From Flavobacterium kayseriense (GTDB taxonomy: Bacteria; Bacteroidota; Bacteroidia; Flavobacteriales; Flavobacteriaceae), in contig NZ_JACRUI010000006.1 in the NCBI RefSeq assembly GCF_014305095.1, positions 62,001 through 126,000 of the forward strand: a stretch of 64,000 nucleotides of DNA. The letters run 5' to 3'. The notes under the pieces were generated by a model. That model was not told the DNA's origin. It saw only the letters and a list, made by a program, of their open reading frames with translations, and did no database searches. Positions 27,491 to 36,473 of the stretch are shown piece by piece (position 1 is the stretch's first letter; each line of letters starts with the position of its first letter). A program made the translations under genes and the position numbers.

Positions 27491-29143
27491 ATGATAACTG
27501 CGCTATCAATAAAAAACTATGCCTTAATTGAGAAATTATCAATTGATTTTTCAAAAGGATTTTCTATCATTACAGGAGAAACCGGTGCTGGAAAATCTAT
27601 AATTTTGGGTGCACTGGGTTTGGTGTTAGGAAAAAGGGCAGACTTGAGTTCATTAAAGAACAAAGAAGAAAAATGTATCATTGAAGCACATTTTGAAATT
27701 TCTAAATACAATTTAGCTCCTTTTTTTGAGGAGAATGATTTAGATTATGAAGAGGATACGATTATTCGTAGAGAAATTTTACCCTCTGGAAAATCGAGAG
27801 CTTTCATCAATGATAGCCCAGTTAACCTGCAAGAACTTCAAGAGTTAGGGTTGTTTTTATTAGATATTCATTCGCAACAGCAAACAAGAGAACTTTCAGA
27901 TGAAAATGTTCAATTTGAAATATTAGATGCTATTGTAAACAATCAGGGTTCTGTTTTAGACTTTCAAAACCTTTTAAAAAAGTATAAGGTTGATAAAACG
28001 AAACTAAATAGTCTCTTAAAAAAGCAAGCCGATGCAGTTAAGGAACAAGAGTACAATACTTTCTTACTGAGTGAATTAGTTGATGCAAAGTTAAAAGCGG
28101 GAGAGCAAGAAGAACTAGAAAGCGAATTTGAGCAATTAAATAATGTCGAAGTTATAAAGGAATCTATTGATAAGTCCTTAGCTATTGCTAATGACGAGCA
28201 AGTAGGAGTGGTGCAAAACCTAAAAGAAATTAAAAATTCTATTCAAAAAATAGCCCCTTTTTCTTTAGAATATCAGACGCTTTTGGAACGCTTTGTGAGC
28301 TTGTCGATTGAGCTAGATGATATTTGTCAGGAGTTAAATCGGTCTTCGGAGAAATTAATAAATGACCCAGAAAAATTAGCACTTTACAATCAAAAGTTAC
28401 AATTAATCTATACGCTACAAAAAAAACATCAAGTTGCGACTGTAGAGGAGTTAGTAGAAGTGCAGTCTCGACTACAAAATTCTGTTTTAGAATTAGGAAA
28501 CATGGAGGAGGAAATTTTAACTTTAAATAGTAGTATTCGAGATAAGGAGATAGCTCTAGATGTGCTTGCTCAAGAAATACATGATAATAGGGAAGTTGCA
28601 GTGCCCTTACTTACCAATCAGATGATTGCAATATTAGATACTTTAGGAATGCCTAATGTTCGTTTTGATATTAAGGTTACGCTACGCGACTTTTATGTTG
28701 CTAATGGTAAAGATGAACTCCAATTTTTGTTTTCTGCTAATAAGGGAACTGATTTTGGTTTGCTAAAAAAAGTTGCTTCTGGTGGAGAGATGTCCCGAAT
28801 TATGCTAGCTGTAAAAGCGATACTAGCCCGATATTCAAAGTTGCCTACATTAATTTTTGATGAAATTGATACAGGAGTTTCTGGCGAAATTGCTATTAAA
28901 ATGGGCGAAATTATGAAGGAAATGAGCTCTAATATGCAAATTTTTGCGATAACTCATTTACCACAAATTGCGGCCAAAGGGAATGTACATTTTAAGGTGT
29001 TTAAATATACAGTAGGCGATGATACGCAATCAGAACTAAAGGTTTTAACAGCTGATGAGCGGGTGGTAGAGATTGCTCAGATGCTTTCTGGAACAGTTAT
29101 ATCTGATTCAGCCCTTAATCATGCCAAAGCTTTGCTCAACTAG
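27491..29143 (+). CDS. recN: DNA repair protein RecN
   Basis: An SMC-like ATPase recruited to double-strand breaks. The 550-residue protein has Walker A GETGAGKS at residues 30-37, a central coiled coil (about 150-370), the ABC signature ASGGEMSRIMLAVK and Walker B LIFDEIDTGVSGEIA. Length and motifs are those of a complete RecN. It closes the bamD cluster. The fabV promoter lies within its last codons. Confidence 0.97.
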   Translation: MITALSIKNYALIEKLSIDFSKGFSIITGETGAGKSIILGALGLVLGKRADLSSLKNKEEKCIIEAHFEISKYNLAPFFEENDLDYEEDTIIRREILPSGKSRAFINDSPVNLQELQELGLFLLDIHSQQQTRELSDENVQFEILDAIVNNQGSVLDFQNLLKKYKVDKTKLNSLLKKQADAVKEQEYNTFLLSELVDAKLKAGEQEELESEFEQLNNVEVIKESIDKSLAIANDEQVGVVQNLKEIKNSIQKIAPFSLEYQTLLERFVSLSIELDDICQELNRSSEKLINDPEKLALYNQKLQLIYTLQKKHQVATVEELVEVQSRLQNSVLELGNMEEEILTLNSSIRDKEIALDVLAQEIHDNREVAVPLLTNQMIAILDTLGMPNVRFDIKVTLRDFYVANGKDELQFLFSANKGTDFGLLKKVASGGEMSRIMLAVKAILARYSKLPTLIFDEIDTGVSGEIAIKMGEIMKEMSSNMQIFAITHLPQIAAKGNVHFKVFKYTVGDDTQSELKVLTADERVVEIAQMLSGTVISDSALNHAKALLN

Positions 29144-29161
29144 AATTTTGGATTATATTTG
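29132..29161 (+). promoter_or_regulatory. Consensus promoter of fabV
   Basis: TTG at 29132-29134 (inside the 3' end of recN) and TATATTTG at 29154-29161, 19 bases apart: a full consensus match. Predicted leader about 68 bases. Confidence 0.7.
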
Positions 29162-29234
29162 TTATCATAAATAGAAATAAGAGTTAATCCTATAGTAAAG
29201 TAGGAAAAAAAATAATTGAATAAATACGATAGAA

Positions 29235-30425
29235 ATGATCATAGAACCAAGAATGAGAGGATTTATTTGTTTGACATCACACCCAGATGGATGCGCACAA
29301 AATGTAAAAAATCAAATTGAATACGTAAAGTCAAAAGGAGCAATTGCTGGAGGTAAAAAAGTTTTAGTAATTGGTGCTTCAACTGGTTTTGGTTTAGCTT
29401 CTAGAATTTCAAGTGCATTTGGATCTGATGCTGCAACTATTGGTGTATTTTTTGAAAAGCCACCAACAGAAGGAAGAACTGCTTCACCAGGTTGGTACAA
29501 TTCTGCCGCTTTTGAAAAAGAAGCTAAACAAGCGGGACTCTATGCAAAAAGTGTAAACTGTGATGCTTTCTCTGACGAAGTGAAGAGACAAACCTTAGAT
29601 TTGATTAAAGCAGACTTAGGTCAAGTAGATTTAATAATTTACAGTTTAGCCTCTCCAGTACGCTTAGATCCTAAAACAGGTGTGTTACATCGTTCAGTTT
29701 TAAAACCTATTGGCGATACCTTTACAAATAAAACAGTCGATTTTCATTCAGGAAAAGTATCGGAAGTTTCTATTGAACCAAGTAATGGTGATGATATTGA
29801 AAATACGGTAAAAGTAATGGGCGGTGAAGATTGGGAAATGTGGATCGATGCCTTAAAAGCGGAGAATTTATTAGCTCCAGGAGCGACTACAGTTGCCTAT
29901 TCTTATATTGGGCCATCATTAACAGAGGCGGTTTATAGAAAAGGTACTATTGGTAGAGCAAAAGATCATCTTGAGGCTACTGCTTTTACTATAACGGATA
30001 GTTTAGCATCCATTGGTGGTAAAGCTTATGTATCAGTAAATAAAGCTCTAGTTACGCAAGCAAGTTCAGCTATTCCTGTAATTCCTTTGTATATTTCACT
30101 TTTGTATAAGATCATGAAAGAAGAAGGTATTCATGAAGGATGTATTGAACAAATTCAGCGTCTTTATTCTGAAAGATTATATACTGGTAAAGAGGTAGCT
30201 GTAGATGATAAAGGTAGAATTCGTATTGACGATTGGGAAATGAGACCTGAAGTGCAAGAAAAAGTAGCTAAACTATGGTTAGAAGCTACTACCGAAAATA
30301 TTCCTGAAATTTCAGACCTAGAAGGGTATAGAAGTGATTTTCATAATCTATTTGGTTTTGGTTTTGAAGGTGTAGACTATAAGGCCGAGGCAAATGAGAT
30401 GGTAAATGTAGAAAGTATAGCTTAA
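29235..30425 (+). CDS. fabV: FabV-type trans-2-enoyl-ACP/CoA reductase
   Basis: Reduces the enoyl intermediate in the last step of each fatty-acid elongation cycle; FabV enzymes are generally insensitive to triclosan. The 396 residues show the cofactor-binding VLVIGASTGFGLASR (about 45-59) and the FabV-specific Y-x8-K catalytic pair, Y234 and K243, in VYRKGTIGRAK. The N-terminus MIIEPRMRGFICLTSHPDGC is typical. Monocistronic, from its own consensus promoter to a strong terminator. I see no fabI in the window. Confidence 0.96.
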   Translation: MIIEPRMRGFICLTSHPDGCAQNVKNQIEYVKSKGAIAGGKKVLVIGASTGFGLASRISSAFGSDAATIGVFFEKPPTEGRTASPGWYNSAAFEKEAKQAGLYAKSVNCDAFSDEVKRQTLDLIKADLGQVDLIIYSLASPVRLDPKTGVLHRSVLKPIGDTFTNKTVDFHSGKVSEVSIEPSNGDDIENTVKVMGGEDWEMWIDALKAENLLAPGATTVAYSYIGPSLTEAVYRKGTIGRAKDHLEATAFTITDSLASIGGKAYVSVNKALVTQASSAIPVIPLYISLLYKIMKEEGIHEGCIEQIQRLYSERLYTGKEVAVDDKGRIRIDDWEMRPEVQEKVAKLWLEATTENIPEISDLEGYRSDFHNLFGFGFEGVDYKAEANEMVNVESIA

Positions 30426-30446
30426 TACTCTAAAATTTTATATAGA

Positions 30447-30503
30447 TGCATCCTGATTTTTAAATGTATAAAAGCATTTTAAAATCAGGGTGCATTATTT
30501 ATT
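30447..30503 (+). terminator. Terminator of fabV
   Basis: TGCATCCTGATTTTTAAATG pairs with CATTTTAAAATCAGGGTGCA, a stem of about 20 bp with few mismatches, followed by a T-rich tract. Confidence 0.85.
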
Positions 30504-30510
30504 TATAGTA

Positions 30511-30518
30511 TATCTTTG
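30511..30518 (+). promoter_or_regulatory. Candidate -7 box (TATCTTTG) of the glycosyltransferase-coaE unit
   Basis: Full TAnnTTTG match about 45 bases before the ATG at 30564; no clear -33 TTG. Confidence 0.45.
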
Positions 30519-30563
30519 TCTTTATATCGTTTTAATTTTTTAATTGAAATCCCGTAGAAAACT

Positions 30564-31562
30564 ATGTTTTTTTCTTTAATTATCCCTGTTTATAACCGCC
30601 CAGATGAATTAGCAGAACTACTAGAAAGTTTATCAAAATCAAATTATAAAGAAGATTTTGAAGTCGTTATCGTCGAAGATGGTTCTACATTAAGAGGAGA
30701 TACTGTTGTAGCACAATATACCTCAAAACTTGCTATTTCCTACTTTTACAAACCGAATTCAGGGCCTGGTGATTCTAGAAATTTTGGAATGAAAAATGCC
30801 AAGGGTGATTATTTTATTATTTTCGACTCTGACTGCATCATACCAGCAAATTATTTAGTAGAAGTAGATCAATCCTTAAAACTTAATTATGTTGATTGTT
30901 TTGGAGGTCCAGATAAAGCTTTAGATAGTTTTAGCGACATTCAAAAAGCTATAAATTTTGCGATGACCTCATTTTTGACAACGGGGGGCATTAGAGGAGG
31001 ATCAGAGAAAATTGATAAGTTTCAACCACGAAGCTTTAATATGGGAATCTCTCGTAAAGCATTTGAAGCCTCTAAAGGGTTTGGAAATATTCATCCTGGT
31101 GAAGATCCTGATTTATCCATACGTCTTTGGAATTTAGGATTTGAAACTAAACTTATACCAAATGCGTATGTATATCATAAGAGAAGGATTGATTGGGAAA
31201 GATTCTCAATGCAAGTCAATAAATTTGGAAAAGCAAGGCCTATACTTAATAGTTGGTATCCAGAACATACTAAACTAACATTCTTTTTTCCATCTGTCTT
31301 TATATTGGGATTTGGCTTGGCAATACTGCTGTTAGTTTTGACTTTAGATTATTTATTGAAACTTTATTTTATCTATTTTTTACTAGTGTTTTTAGTGTCT
31401 TCTTTTCAAAATAAAAGTCTAAAAATAGGTTACTTATCAGTGATTGCCGTGTGGAAACAATTTTATGGGTACGGGACTGGTTTTATAGAATCCTTTTTTA
31501 AAATTATTATTTTTAAACAAAAGCCGCAGGAGGCATTTCCGGAATTATTTTTTAAAGTATAA
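30564..31562 (+). CDS. Family 2 glycosyltransferase, membrane-associated
   Basis: A 332-residue GT2 enzyme. The GT-A fold starts at SLIIPVYNRPDELAELLESL, with a DxD-type motif FDSDC near residue 91 for the nucleotide-sugar/metal, and GEDPDLSIRLWN near 180 as the acceptor-side motif. Two or three hydrophobic segments (about 235-285) follow, suggesting membrane attachment. The donor and acceptor cannot be deduced. coaE begins one base after its stop, so they share a transcript, but no functional link is apparent. Confidence 0.88.
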   Translation: MFFSLIIPVYNRPDELAELLESLSKSNYKEDFEVVIVEDGSTLRGDTVVAQYTSKLAISYFYKPNSGPGDSRNFGMKNAKGDYFIIFDSDCIIPANYLVEVDQSLKLNYVDCFGGPDKALDSFSDIQKAINFAMTSFLTTGGIRGGSEKIDKFQPRSFNMGISRKAFEASKGFGNIHPGEDPDLSIRLWNLGFETKLIPNAYVYHKRRIDWERFSMQVNKFGKARPILNSWYPEHTKLTFFFPSVFILGFGLAILLLVLTLDYLLKLYFIYFLLVFLVSSFQNKSLKIGYLSVIAVWKQFYGYGTGFIESFFKIIIFKQKPQEAFPELFFKV

Positions 31563-31563
31563 G

Positions 31564-32157
31564 ATGGCAAAGATAATAGGTTTAACAGGCGGAATAGGAA
31601 GCGGCAAAACCACGATTGCAAAATTCTTTGCATCAGAGGGAGTTCCAATTTACATTGCAGATTTAGAGGCAAAGTCGTTAATGGATAGTAAAGAAATTAA
31701 AAAGGAAATTTTTGAGCTATTTGGCAAAACAGTTTTTAAAAATGAAATGTTAGATAGAGCGAAAATAGCAGAAATTGTTTTTAATGATCCTTCGATGTTG
31801 GTGAAACTTAACTCGATTGTTCACCCTGCGGTAAAAAAGCATTTTAAAGAATGGGTACATGTTCATGAAAGTGAAGACTTGCTGCTTTACGAGTCGGCGA
31901 TTCTTTTTGAAAGCGGTCACTACAAAGAATTCGATTATGTTATTTCAGTGATCGCCCCTCTAGAGTCAAGGATAGCAAGAGTTTTAGCAAGAGATGATTC
32001 AACTCGAGAACAAGTTATGAGTAGAGTCAATGCGCAATGGAATGATGATGAGCGAATTAAAAAAAGTGATTTTATAATAGAAAACATTAATCTCGACGAT
32101 AGTAAATTGAAAGTAATGGATATTCTTAAAATTTTGAAGATTAAACAAAATGAATAG
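31564..32157 (+). CDS. coaE: Dephospho-CoA kinase
   Basis: Phosphorylates the ribose 3'-hydroxyl of dephospho-CoA, the last step of coenzyme A synthesis. The 197-residue P-loop kinase begins IIGLTGGIGSGKTTIAKFF and contains ADLEAKSLM, IVHPAVKKHF, YESAILFESG and the lid arginines RVLARDD. Complete. Confidence 0.95.
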   Translation: MAKIIGLTGGIGSGKTTIAKFFASEGVPIYIADLEAKSLMDSKEIKKEIFELFGKTVFKNEMLDRAKIAEIVFNDPSMLVKLNSIVHPAVKKHFKEWVHVHESEDLLLYESAILFESGHYKEFDYVISVIAPLESRIARVLARDDSTREQVMSRVNAQWNDDERIKKSDFIIENINLDDSKLKVMDILKILKIKQNE

Positions 32158-32206
32158 TAGATGTTAATGTTTGGTTAATATATTATCATTCATACTGTTA
32201 AAATGT

Positions 32207-32214
32207 TAATTTTG
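32207..32214 (+). promoter_or_regulatory. Candidate -7 box (TAATTTTG) of the histidine kinase gene
   Basis: Full TAnnTTTG match ending five bases before the ATG at 32220, so the mRNA would be leaderless or nearly so. No TTG at the expected distance. Confidence 0.5.
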
Positions 32215-32219
32215 AATCG

Positions 32220-33803
32220 ATGAATAAACTTTTTTTTAGATTACTTATTTTATTAATGAGCTTATCGCTCATAGGAATTATACTTGTGCAAGTATATTGG
32301 TTCAACTCGTCGTTTAAAAATAATGATGAGCAATTTAAGTTTCATGTTAAGGCCGTGATAGGAAACGTATCTGAAAAGCTTCAAAAGCAGGAAGCTTATA
32401 GTTTTTATGATAGATACAATCACATAAAGGATAGTACAGGTAAAGTTCCTAAGAAGGAAGATTTAATGGAATTTTACTACGTTCAAAAAAATCCTAGAAC
32501 TAATAAAACAATTGTTTATTCGTCAGGAATTATATCAGAGGAGTATAGTATATCACCAGCGCTTTTTGACAGAAAATTTAGTAGCGAACGATTTAAAAAC
32601 TTCAGTGCTAAACGTGTAACAGAGGTTTATAACAATAATGGGATTGATAAGTCAGCAATCCAACAGAACGTTATACCAGACGTTAAAATTGAGAAATCTG
32701 GTAATTTAGATATTTTAGATAATGCACAGTTTGAAATTTTCTTTAAAGATATAGCTTCTGCAATGCCTTTACAAGAGCGTGTTTCGAATCAGACTTTACA
32801 AAAGCTTATCAAAAAAGAGTTAGAGGAGTATGGAGTTAAAACTAAATTTGAATTTGCGATATACAACAATGGTATTGCCACCAAAGTAAAATCAAATGAA
32901 TTTAAGTATGATAAAGAAGCTACTTATTCCATTCCTGTTTTTACCGACAATGAGGGGAATGAGAAATATAAGCTATTAGTTACTTTTCCGCATAAGAAAA
33001 AGTTCTTATTGTCTGAGCTAGTGAGTATTACAATATTATCTATAGTTTTTACTTTGATTATTATTATTACTTATTCTAGTGCTTTAAATCAATTAATTCG
33101 TCAAAGGCAGATATCAGAGATAAAAACAGATTTTATCAATAATATGACACATGAGTTCAAAACACCTATAGCGACGATAAATCTTGCGTTGGATGCGATT
33201 AAGAACCCTAAGATTATTGAAGACAAGGAAAAGGTGTTTAAATATTTACAGATGATTCGCGACGAAAACAAGCGAATGCATGCGCAAGTCGAAAACGTTT
33301 TACGAATTTCTAAATTAGAAAAGAAAGAGCTTGATATTGAAAAAGAATCAAGCAATATAGAAGATATTATTGAGGAAGCTATTGAGCATGTAAACTTAAT
33401 TCTTGAAGACAGGGAAGGAAAAATTACCACTCATTTTGATGCCTTGCGTAAGACGGTATTGGTTAATGAGGTGCATTTTACCAATGTTTTGGTAAATATT
33501 CTAGAAAACGCTATTAAATATTCACCAGACACACCTGAGATTAACATCTATACGGAGAATATTAAAGATATGATTCTTATTAAGGTTAAAGATAATGGGT
33601 TAGGAATGAGTAAGATTGCTCAGAAAAGAGTTTTTGAGAAATTCTATAGAGAGCATACAGGAGATATACACAACGTTAAAGGGCACGGGTTAGGTTTAGC
33701 GTATGTAAAAAGAATAGTCGAAGACCATAACGGTCAAGTTTATGTAGAAAGTGAAAAAGGAAAAGGAAGTACCTTTATAATAAAAATACCACTAATAAAT
33801 TAG
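32220..33803 (+). CDS. Membrane sensor histidine kinase
   Basis: A 527-residue kinase. One transmembrane helix lies near residues 7-28 and a second near 265-287, enclosing a periplasmic sensor of about 235 residues that I do not recognise. The cytoplasmic part has HisKA with phosphoacceptor H311 in NNMTHEFKTPIA, N-box NVLVNILENAIKYSPD, G1 DNGLGMS and G2 GHGLGLAYVKRIVEDH. Partner regulator starts three bases downstream. The pair resembles RprX/RprY of Bacteroidetes, mainly through the regulator; the stimulus is unknown. Confidence 0.94.
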   Translation: MNKLFFRLLILLMSLSLIGIILVQVYWFNSSFKNNDEQFKFHVKAVIGNVSEKLQKQEAYSFYDRYNHIKDSTGKVPKKEDLMEFYYVQKNPRTNKTIVYSSGIISEEYSISPALFDRKFSSERFKNFSAKRVTEVYNNNGIDKSAIQQNVIPDVKIEKSGNLDILDNAQFEIFFKDIASAMPLQERVSNQTLQKLIKKELEEYGVKTKFEFAIYNNGIATKVKSNEFKYDKEATYSIPVFTDNEGNEKYKLLVTFPHKKKFLLSELVSITILSIVFTLIIIITYSSALNQLIRQRQISEIKTDFINNMTHEFKTPIATINLALDAIKNPKIIEDKEKVFKYLQMIRDENKRMHAQVENVLRISKLEKKELDIEKESSNIEDIIEEAIEHVNLILEDREGKITTHFDALRKTVLVNEVHFTNVLVNILENAIKYSPDTPEINIYTENIKDMILIKVKDNGLGMSKIAQKRVFEKFYREHTGDIHNVKGHGLGLAYVKRIVEDHNGQVYVESEKGKGSTFIIKIPLIN

Positions 33804-33806
33804 TAT

Positions 33807-34517
33807 ATGGAAAATATAAATAAAAAAATTTTACTAGTAGAAGATGATCTTAATTTTGGAGCAGTTCTAAAAGATTACCTAATGCTAAATGATTTTGAAG
33901 TAGTTTTAGCTAAGAACGGAATGGAAGGTTTTGAAAAATTCAAGAAGGACACCTATGACTTGTGTATTCTTGATGTGATGATGCCTTATAAAGATGGATA
34001 TACTTTAGCTAAGGAAATCAGAGAGAAAAATAGCGAAGTGCCTATTATTTTCTTAACTGCTAAATCTATGAAAGAGGATGTTTTAAAAGGATACAAGGCG
34101 GGAGCTGATGATTACTTGAACAAGCCATTTGATTCTGAGGTTTTATTAATGAAAATAAAGGCGATTATTCAAAGAAAATCTTCTGACGTAAAAGCAGAGC
34201 AGGTTCAATTTGAATTTAATATTGGGAAGTTCCATTTAAACTCAAAGTTAAGATTCTTGAGTTTTAATGGTGAAGAGCCTATTAAATTGTCTCCAAAAGA
34301 GAATGAATTACTTAAAATGTTGATCCTTCACGAAAATGATTTAATGCCAAGAGAACTTGCGTTAACAAAAATTTGGAGAGATGATAATTACTTTACGTCA
34401 AGAAGTATGGACGTTTACATCGCTAAATTAAGAAAGTACCTTAAATTAGATGAAGATGTAGAAATTCTGAATATTCATGGTGAAGGTTTTAGATTAGTTG
34501 TAAAAAACAAGTCGTAA
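33807..34517 (+). CDS. OmpR-family response regulator (RprY-like)
   Basis: A 236-residue regulator with receiver residues D13-D14, phosphoacceptor D56 (CILDVMMP) and K106 (DYLNKPF), then a winged-helix DNA-binding domain (about 135-236: LSPKENELLKMLILHEND, FTSRSMDVYIAKLRKYL, IHGEGFRLVV). Similarity of the receiver to RprY of Bacteroides is recalled, not computed. Cotranscribed with the kinase and closed by a strong terminator, so the pair forms a self-contained two-gene unit. Confidence 0.95.
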   Translation: MENINKKILLVEDDLNFGAVLKDYLMLNDFEVVLAKNGMEGFEKFKKDTYDLCILDVMMPYKDGYTLAKEIREKNSEVPIIFLTAKSMKEDVLKGYKAGADDYLNKPFDSEVLLMKIKAIIQRKSSDVKAEQVQFEFNIGKFHLNSKLRFLSFNGEEPIKLSPKENELLKMLILHENDLMPRELALTKIWRDDNYFTSRSMDVYIAKLRKYLKLDEDVEILNIHGEGFRLVVKNKS

Positions 34518-34531
34518 GAACAAATAATACA

Positions 34532-34570
34532 AAAACAGCTTTAGAAATTTCTAAAGCTGTTTTTTTTTTG
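34532..34570. terminator. Terminator after the two-component system
   Basis: AAAACAGCTTTAGAAA and TTTCTAAAGCTGTTTT are perfect complements with essentially no loop spacer and are followed by a T-run. An A-run on the other side makes it usable for the convergent thioesterase gene too. Confidence 0.93.
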
Positions 34571-34617
34571 TGAATTATATAGAGGTTGCTTTTTTGTAAA
34601 TTCATACTTTTTTTTTG

Positions 34618-35355
34618 TTACCAATTTAACTGCAATGCAAAACAAGTATTGTCCTCTTTTGTAATGCTAAAAACGGTTGCTTCTTCTGATTCATTCTCGT
34701 GAATGATTACTTGGTCTTGAATTGAAAGTTCCTTTAAAAAATTCATTTCAAAGCTTTTTATTTTTTGCTTTAAAAGTAGGTCTGTGTCTACTAAATCAAG
34801 GCACCACTCTAGATATTTGACATTATTGACATGATTTACAATATCGAGATCAGATAGATTTACTTTACGATTAAAAAGCATTTCTTTTTCTGAACTGAAT
34901 TTTATTTTTGAAAAACCTTCGGTTGTAGCTCTTAATTCAGGATAAAGTTCAAAATGGTCATAAGGTAGCGCTAAAGCTTCTGGACGCCTTTTTTGCGTAT
35001 TAAAGACTGCCCAGAACGTTTCGCAACCCACTATTTTAACGTCATTGATATACATCTCTAAAGCACGGACGGACCTGGAATTCTCTAAGGTATTGATCCA
35101 AGTTTTTACGGTTATAACATCACGCCATTTAGGAAGAGCTTGAACCTCGACACGCATTCTGCTTAATACCCAAGCTTGATCATACTCCTGCATATCAGAA
35201 AAACTGATGCCACCTACATCAGAGTGTGCTACTGCAGTAAGTTGTAAAATATTACATAGATCAGTATATTTTAAGTAGCCATTGGGTAGGCATTGCGTAA
35301 AATTGATTTCCCATTCTTTACTAAAAACAGAACTGAAGTTTGGACTTATAGGCAT
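34618..35355 (-). CDS. Acyl-ACP thioesterase family protein
   Basis: A 245-residue protein made of two hot-dog folds, as in bacterial and plant Fat-type thioesterases that release fatty acids from acyl carrier protein. Landmarks are WEINFTQCLPNGYLKYTDLC at the N-terminus, AWVLSRMRVEV, KTWINTLENSRSVRALEM and the second-fold motif LDIVNHVNNVKYLEWCLD. Chain-length specificity cannot be read off. It is followed upstream by miaA on the same strand with a 50-base gap. Confidence 0.88.
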   Translation of the reverse strand: MPISPNFSSVFSKEWEINFTQCLPNGYLKYTDLCNILQLTAVAHSDVGGISFSDMQEYDQAWVLSRMRVEVQALPKWRDVITVKTWINTLENSRSVRALEMYINDVKIVGCETFWAVFNTQKRRPEALALPYDHFELYPELRATTEGFSKIKFSSEKEMLFNRKVNLSDLDIVNHVNNVKYLEWCLDLVDTDLLLKQKIKSFEMNFLKELSIQDQVIIHENESEEATVFSITKEDNTCFALQLNW

Positions 35356-35405
35356 TATGTTATTTTTTAAAATAGTACTATGATTGATTAGTAAATAATT
35401 AGTTC

Positions 35406-36326
35406 TTATTTACTTGTTTTATTGATATAATCAATAATTTTAGGGATAGGGGTTTCAAAGTCAAACCATTTTGTTTTTTCATCGCGTTTGAACCATGTTA
35501 GTTGTCGTTTTGCAAATCGGCGTGTATTTTTCTTTATTTCTTCAATGGCAAATTCTAAGCTTATATCTCTATCAAAATAACTAAATAGTTCTCTATATCC
35601 TACGGTTTGTAAAGCATTTAGATCTCTTTGGGTGTATAGTTGTTTTGCTTCTTGCAATAAACCTCCACTCATCATAATGTCAACACGATGATTAATTCGT
35701 TCATACATCAGTTTTCTGTCTGCTTCCAATCCTATGAGAATAGGAGTGAAGTTTCGATCGTTTTTTTTTTGATTTAAAAAGGTAGAGTACGGTTTACCAG
35801 AACCGATACAAACTTCTACAAATCGCATCATTCGTTGCGGATTCATAAGTGTTTGTGCATTTTCGAGCGATATTTTTTCAAAATATTCTGGGTCGAGTGC
35901 TCGCAGCTGATCTTGCAAGTAGGTTATTCCCAGTTTTTCGTACTGCTTTGTTACCTGCTCGCGAACTGAAGTTGGTATTTCAGGGAATTCATCAAAACCC
36001 TGTAATACTGCATTTACATACAGTCCAGAACCTCCTACCAGAATTACGTAATCGTTTGTTTGAAACAATTTGTCAATTGTAGCGATAGCTTCCTTTTCGA
36101 AATCACCAACCGTGTAGGGATCATTAATTGACTTATTTTGAATAAAATGGTGGTTGGCAGCGCTAAGCTCAGCTTTAGAGGGAACCGCAGTTCCTATTGT
36201 CATTTCTCTAAAAAATTGACGGCTATCACATGACACAATTTCGCATTGGTAATGATTTGCTAGGAGAATACTCAGAGTGGTTTTTCCGATAGCTGTAGGT
36301 CCGATAATTGTAATTAGGTATTTCAT
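35406..36326 (-). CDS. miaA: tRNA dimethylallyltransferase
   Basis: Adds an isopentenyl-type group to A37 of tRNAs that read UNN codons. The ATG at 36326 (MKYLITIIGPTAIGKTTLS, 306 residues) was chosen over one 45 bases upstream, which would add a non-conserved extension and overlap the hairpin element. The P-loop GPTAIGKT, SCDSRQFFREMTIGTA, GGSGLYVNAVL and LEADRKLMYERINHRVD are all present. The upstream intergenic space is filled by the flavobacterial hairpin element. Confidence 0.95.
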   Translation of the reverse strand: MKYLITIIGPTAIGKTTLSILLANHYQCEIVSCDSRQFFREMTIGTAVPSKAELSAANHHFIQNKSINDPYTVGDFEKEAIATIDKLFQTNDYVILVGGSGLYVNAVLQGFDEFPEIPTSVREQVTKQYEKLGITYLQDQLRALDPEYFEKISLENAQTLMNPQRMMRFVEVCIGSGKPYSTFLNQKKNDRNFTPILIGLEADRKLMYERINHRVDIMMSGGLLQEAKQLYTQRDLNALQTVGYRELFSYFDRDISLEFAIEEIKKNTRRFAKRQLTWFKRDEKTKWFDFETPIPKIIDYINKTSK

Positions 36327-36334
36327 ATTTATTT

Positions 36335-36473
36335 TAGCCCAGATAAAAGCGTAAACCCCGGACGATTGCAAGTTAGTATTTCTAAGTGTAAAAGAGCGTC
36401 CATTGGAGCTCCTTTTATGCGCTAGAAATACAACTGCAATAGGAGGAGTTGAAGTGGATAGCTGGATTGGCTT
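36335..36473. repeat. Flavobacterial intergenic hairpin element, copy 2, with long imperfect palindrome
   Basis: TAGCCCAGATAAAAGCG at the left and GTTGAAGTGGATAGCTGG followed by ATTGGCTTC at the right correspond, in reverse orientation, to the ends of the element at 21728-21808. Between them lies an imperfect palindrome (36365-36440): arms of about 35 bases centred near 36402, with ATTGCA, TATTTCTA and TAAAAG blocks matching their complements. It runs from the stop codon of the K+ channel gene to just before miaA and probably terminates transcription between them. Confidence 0.6.
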
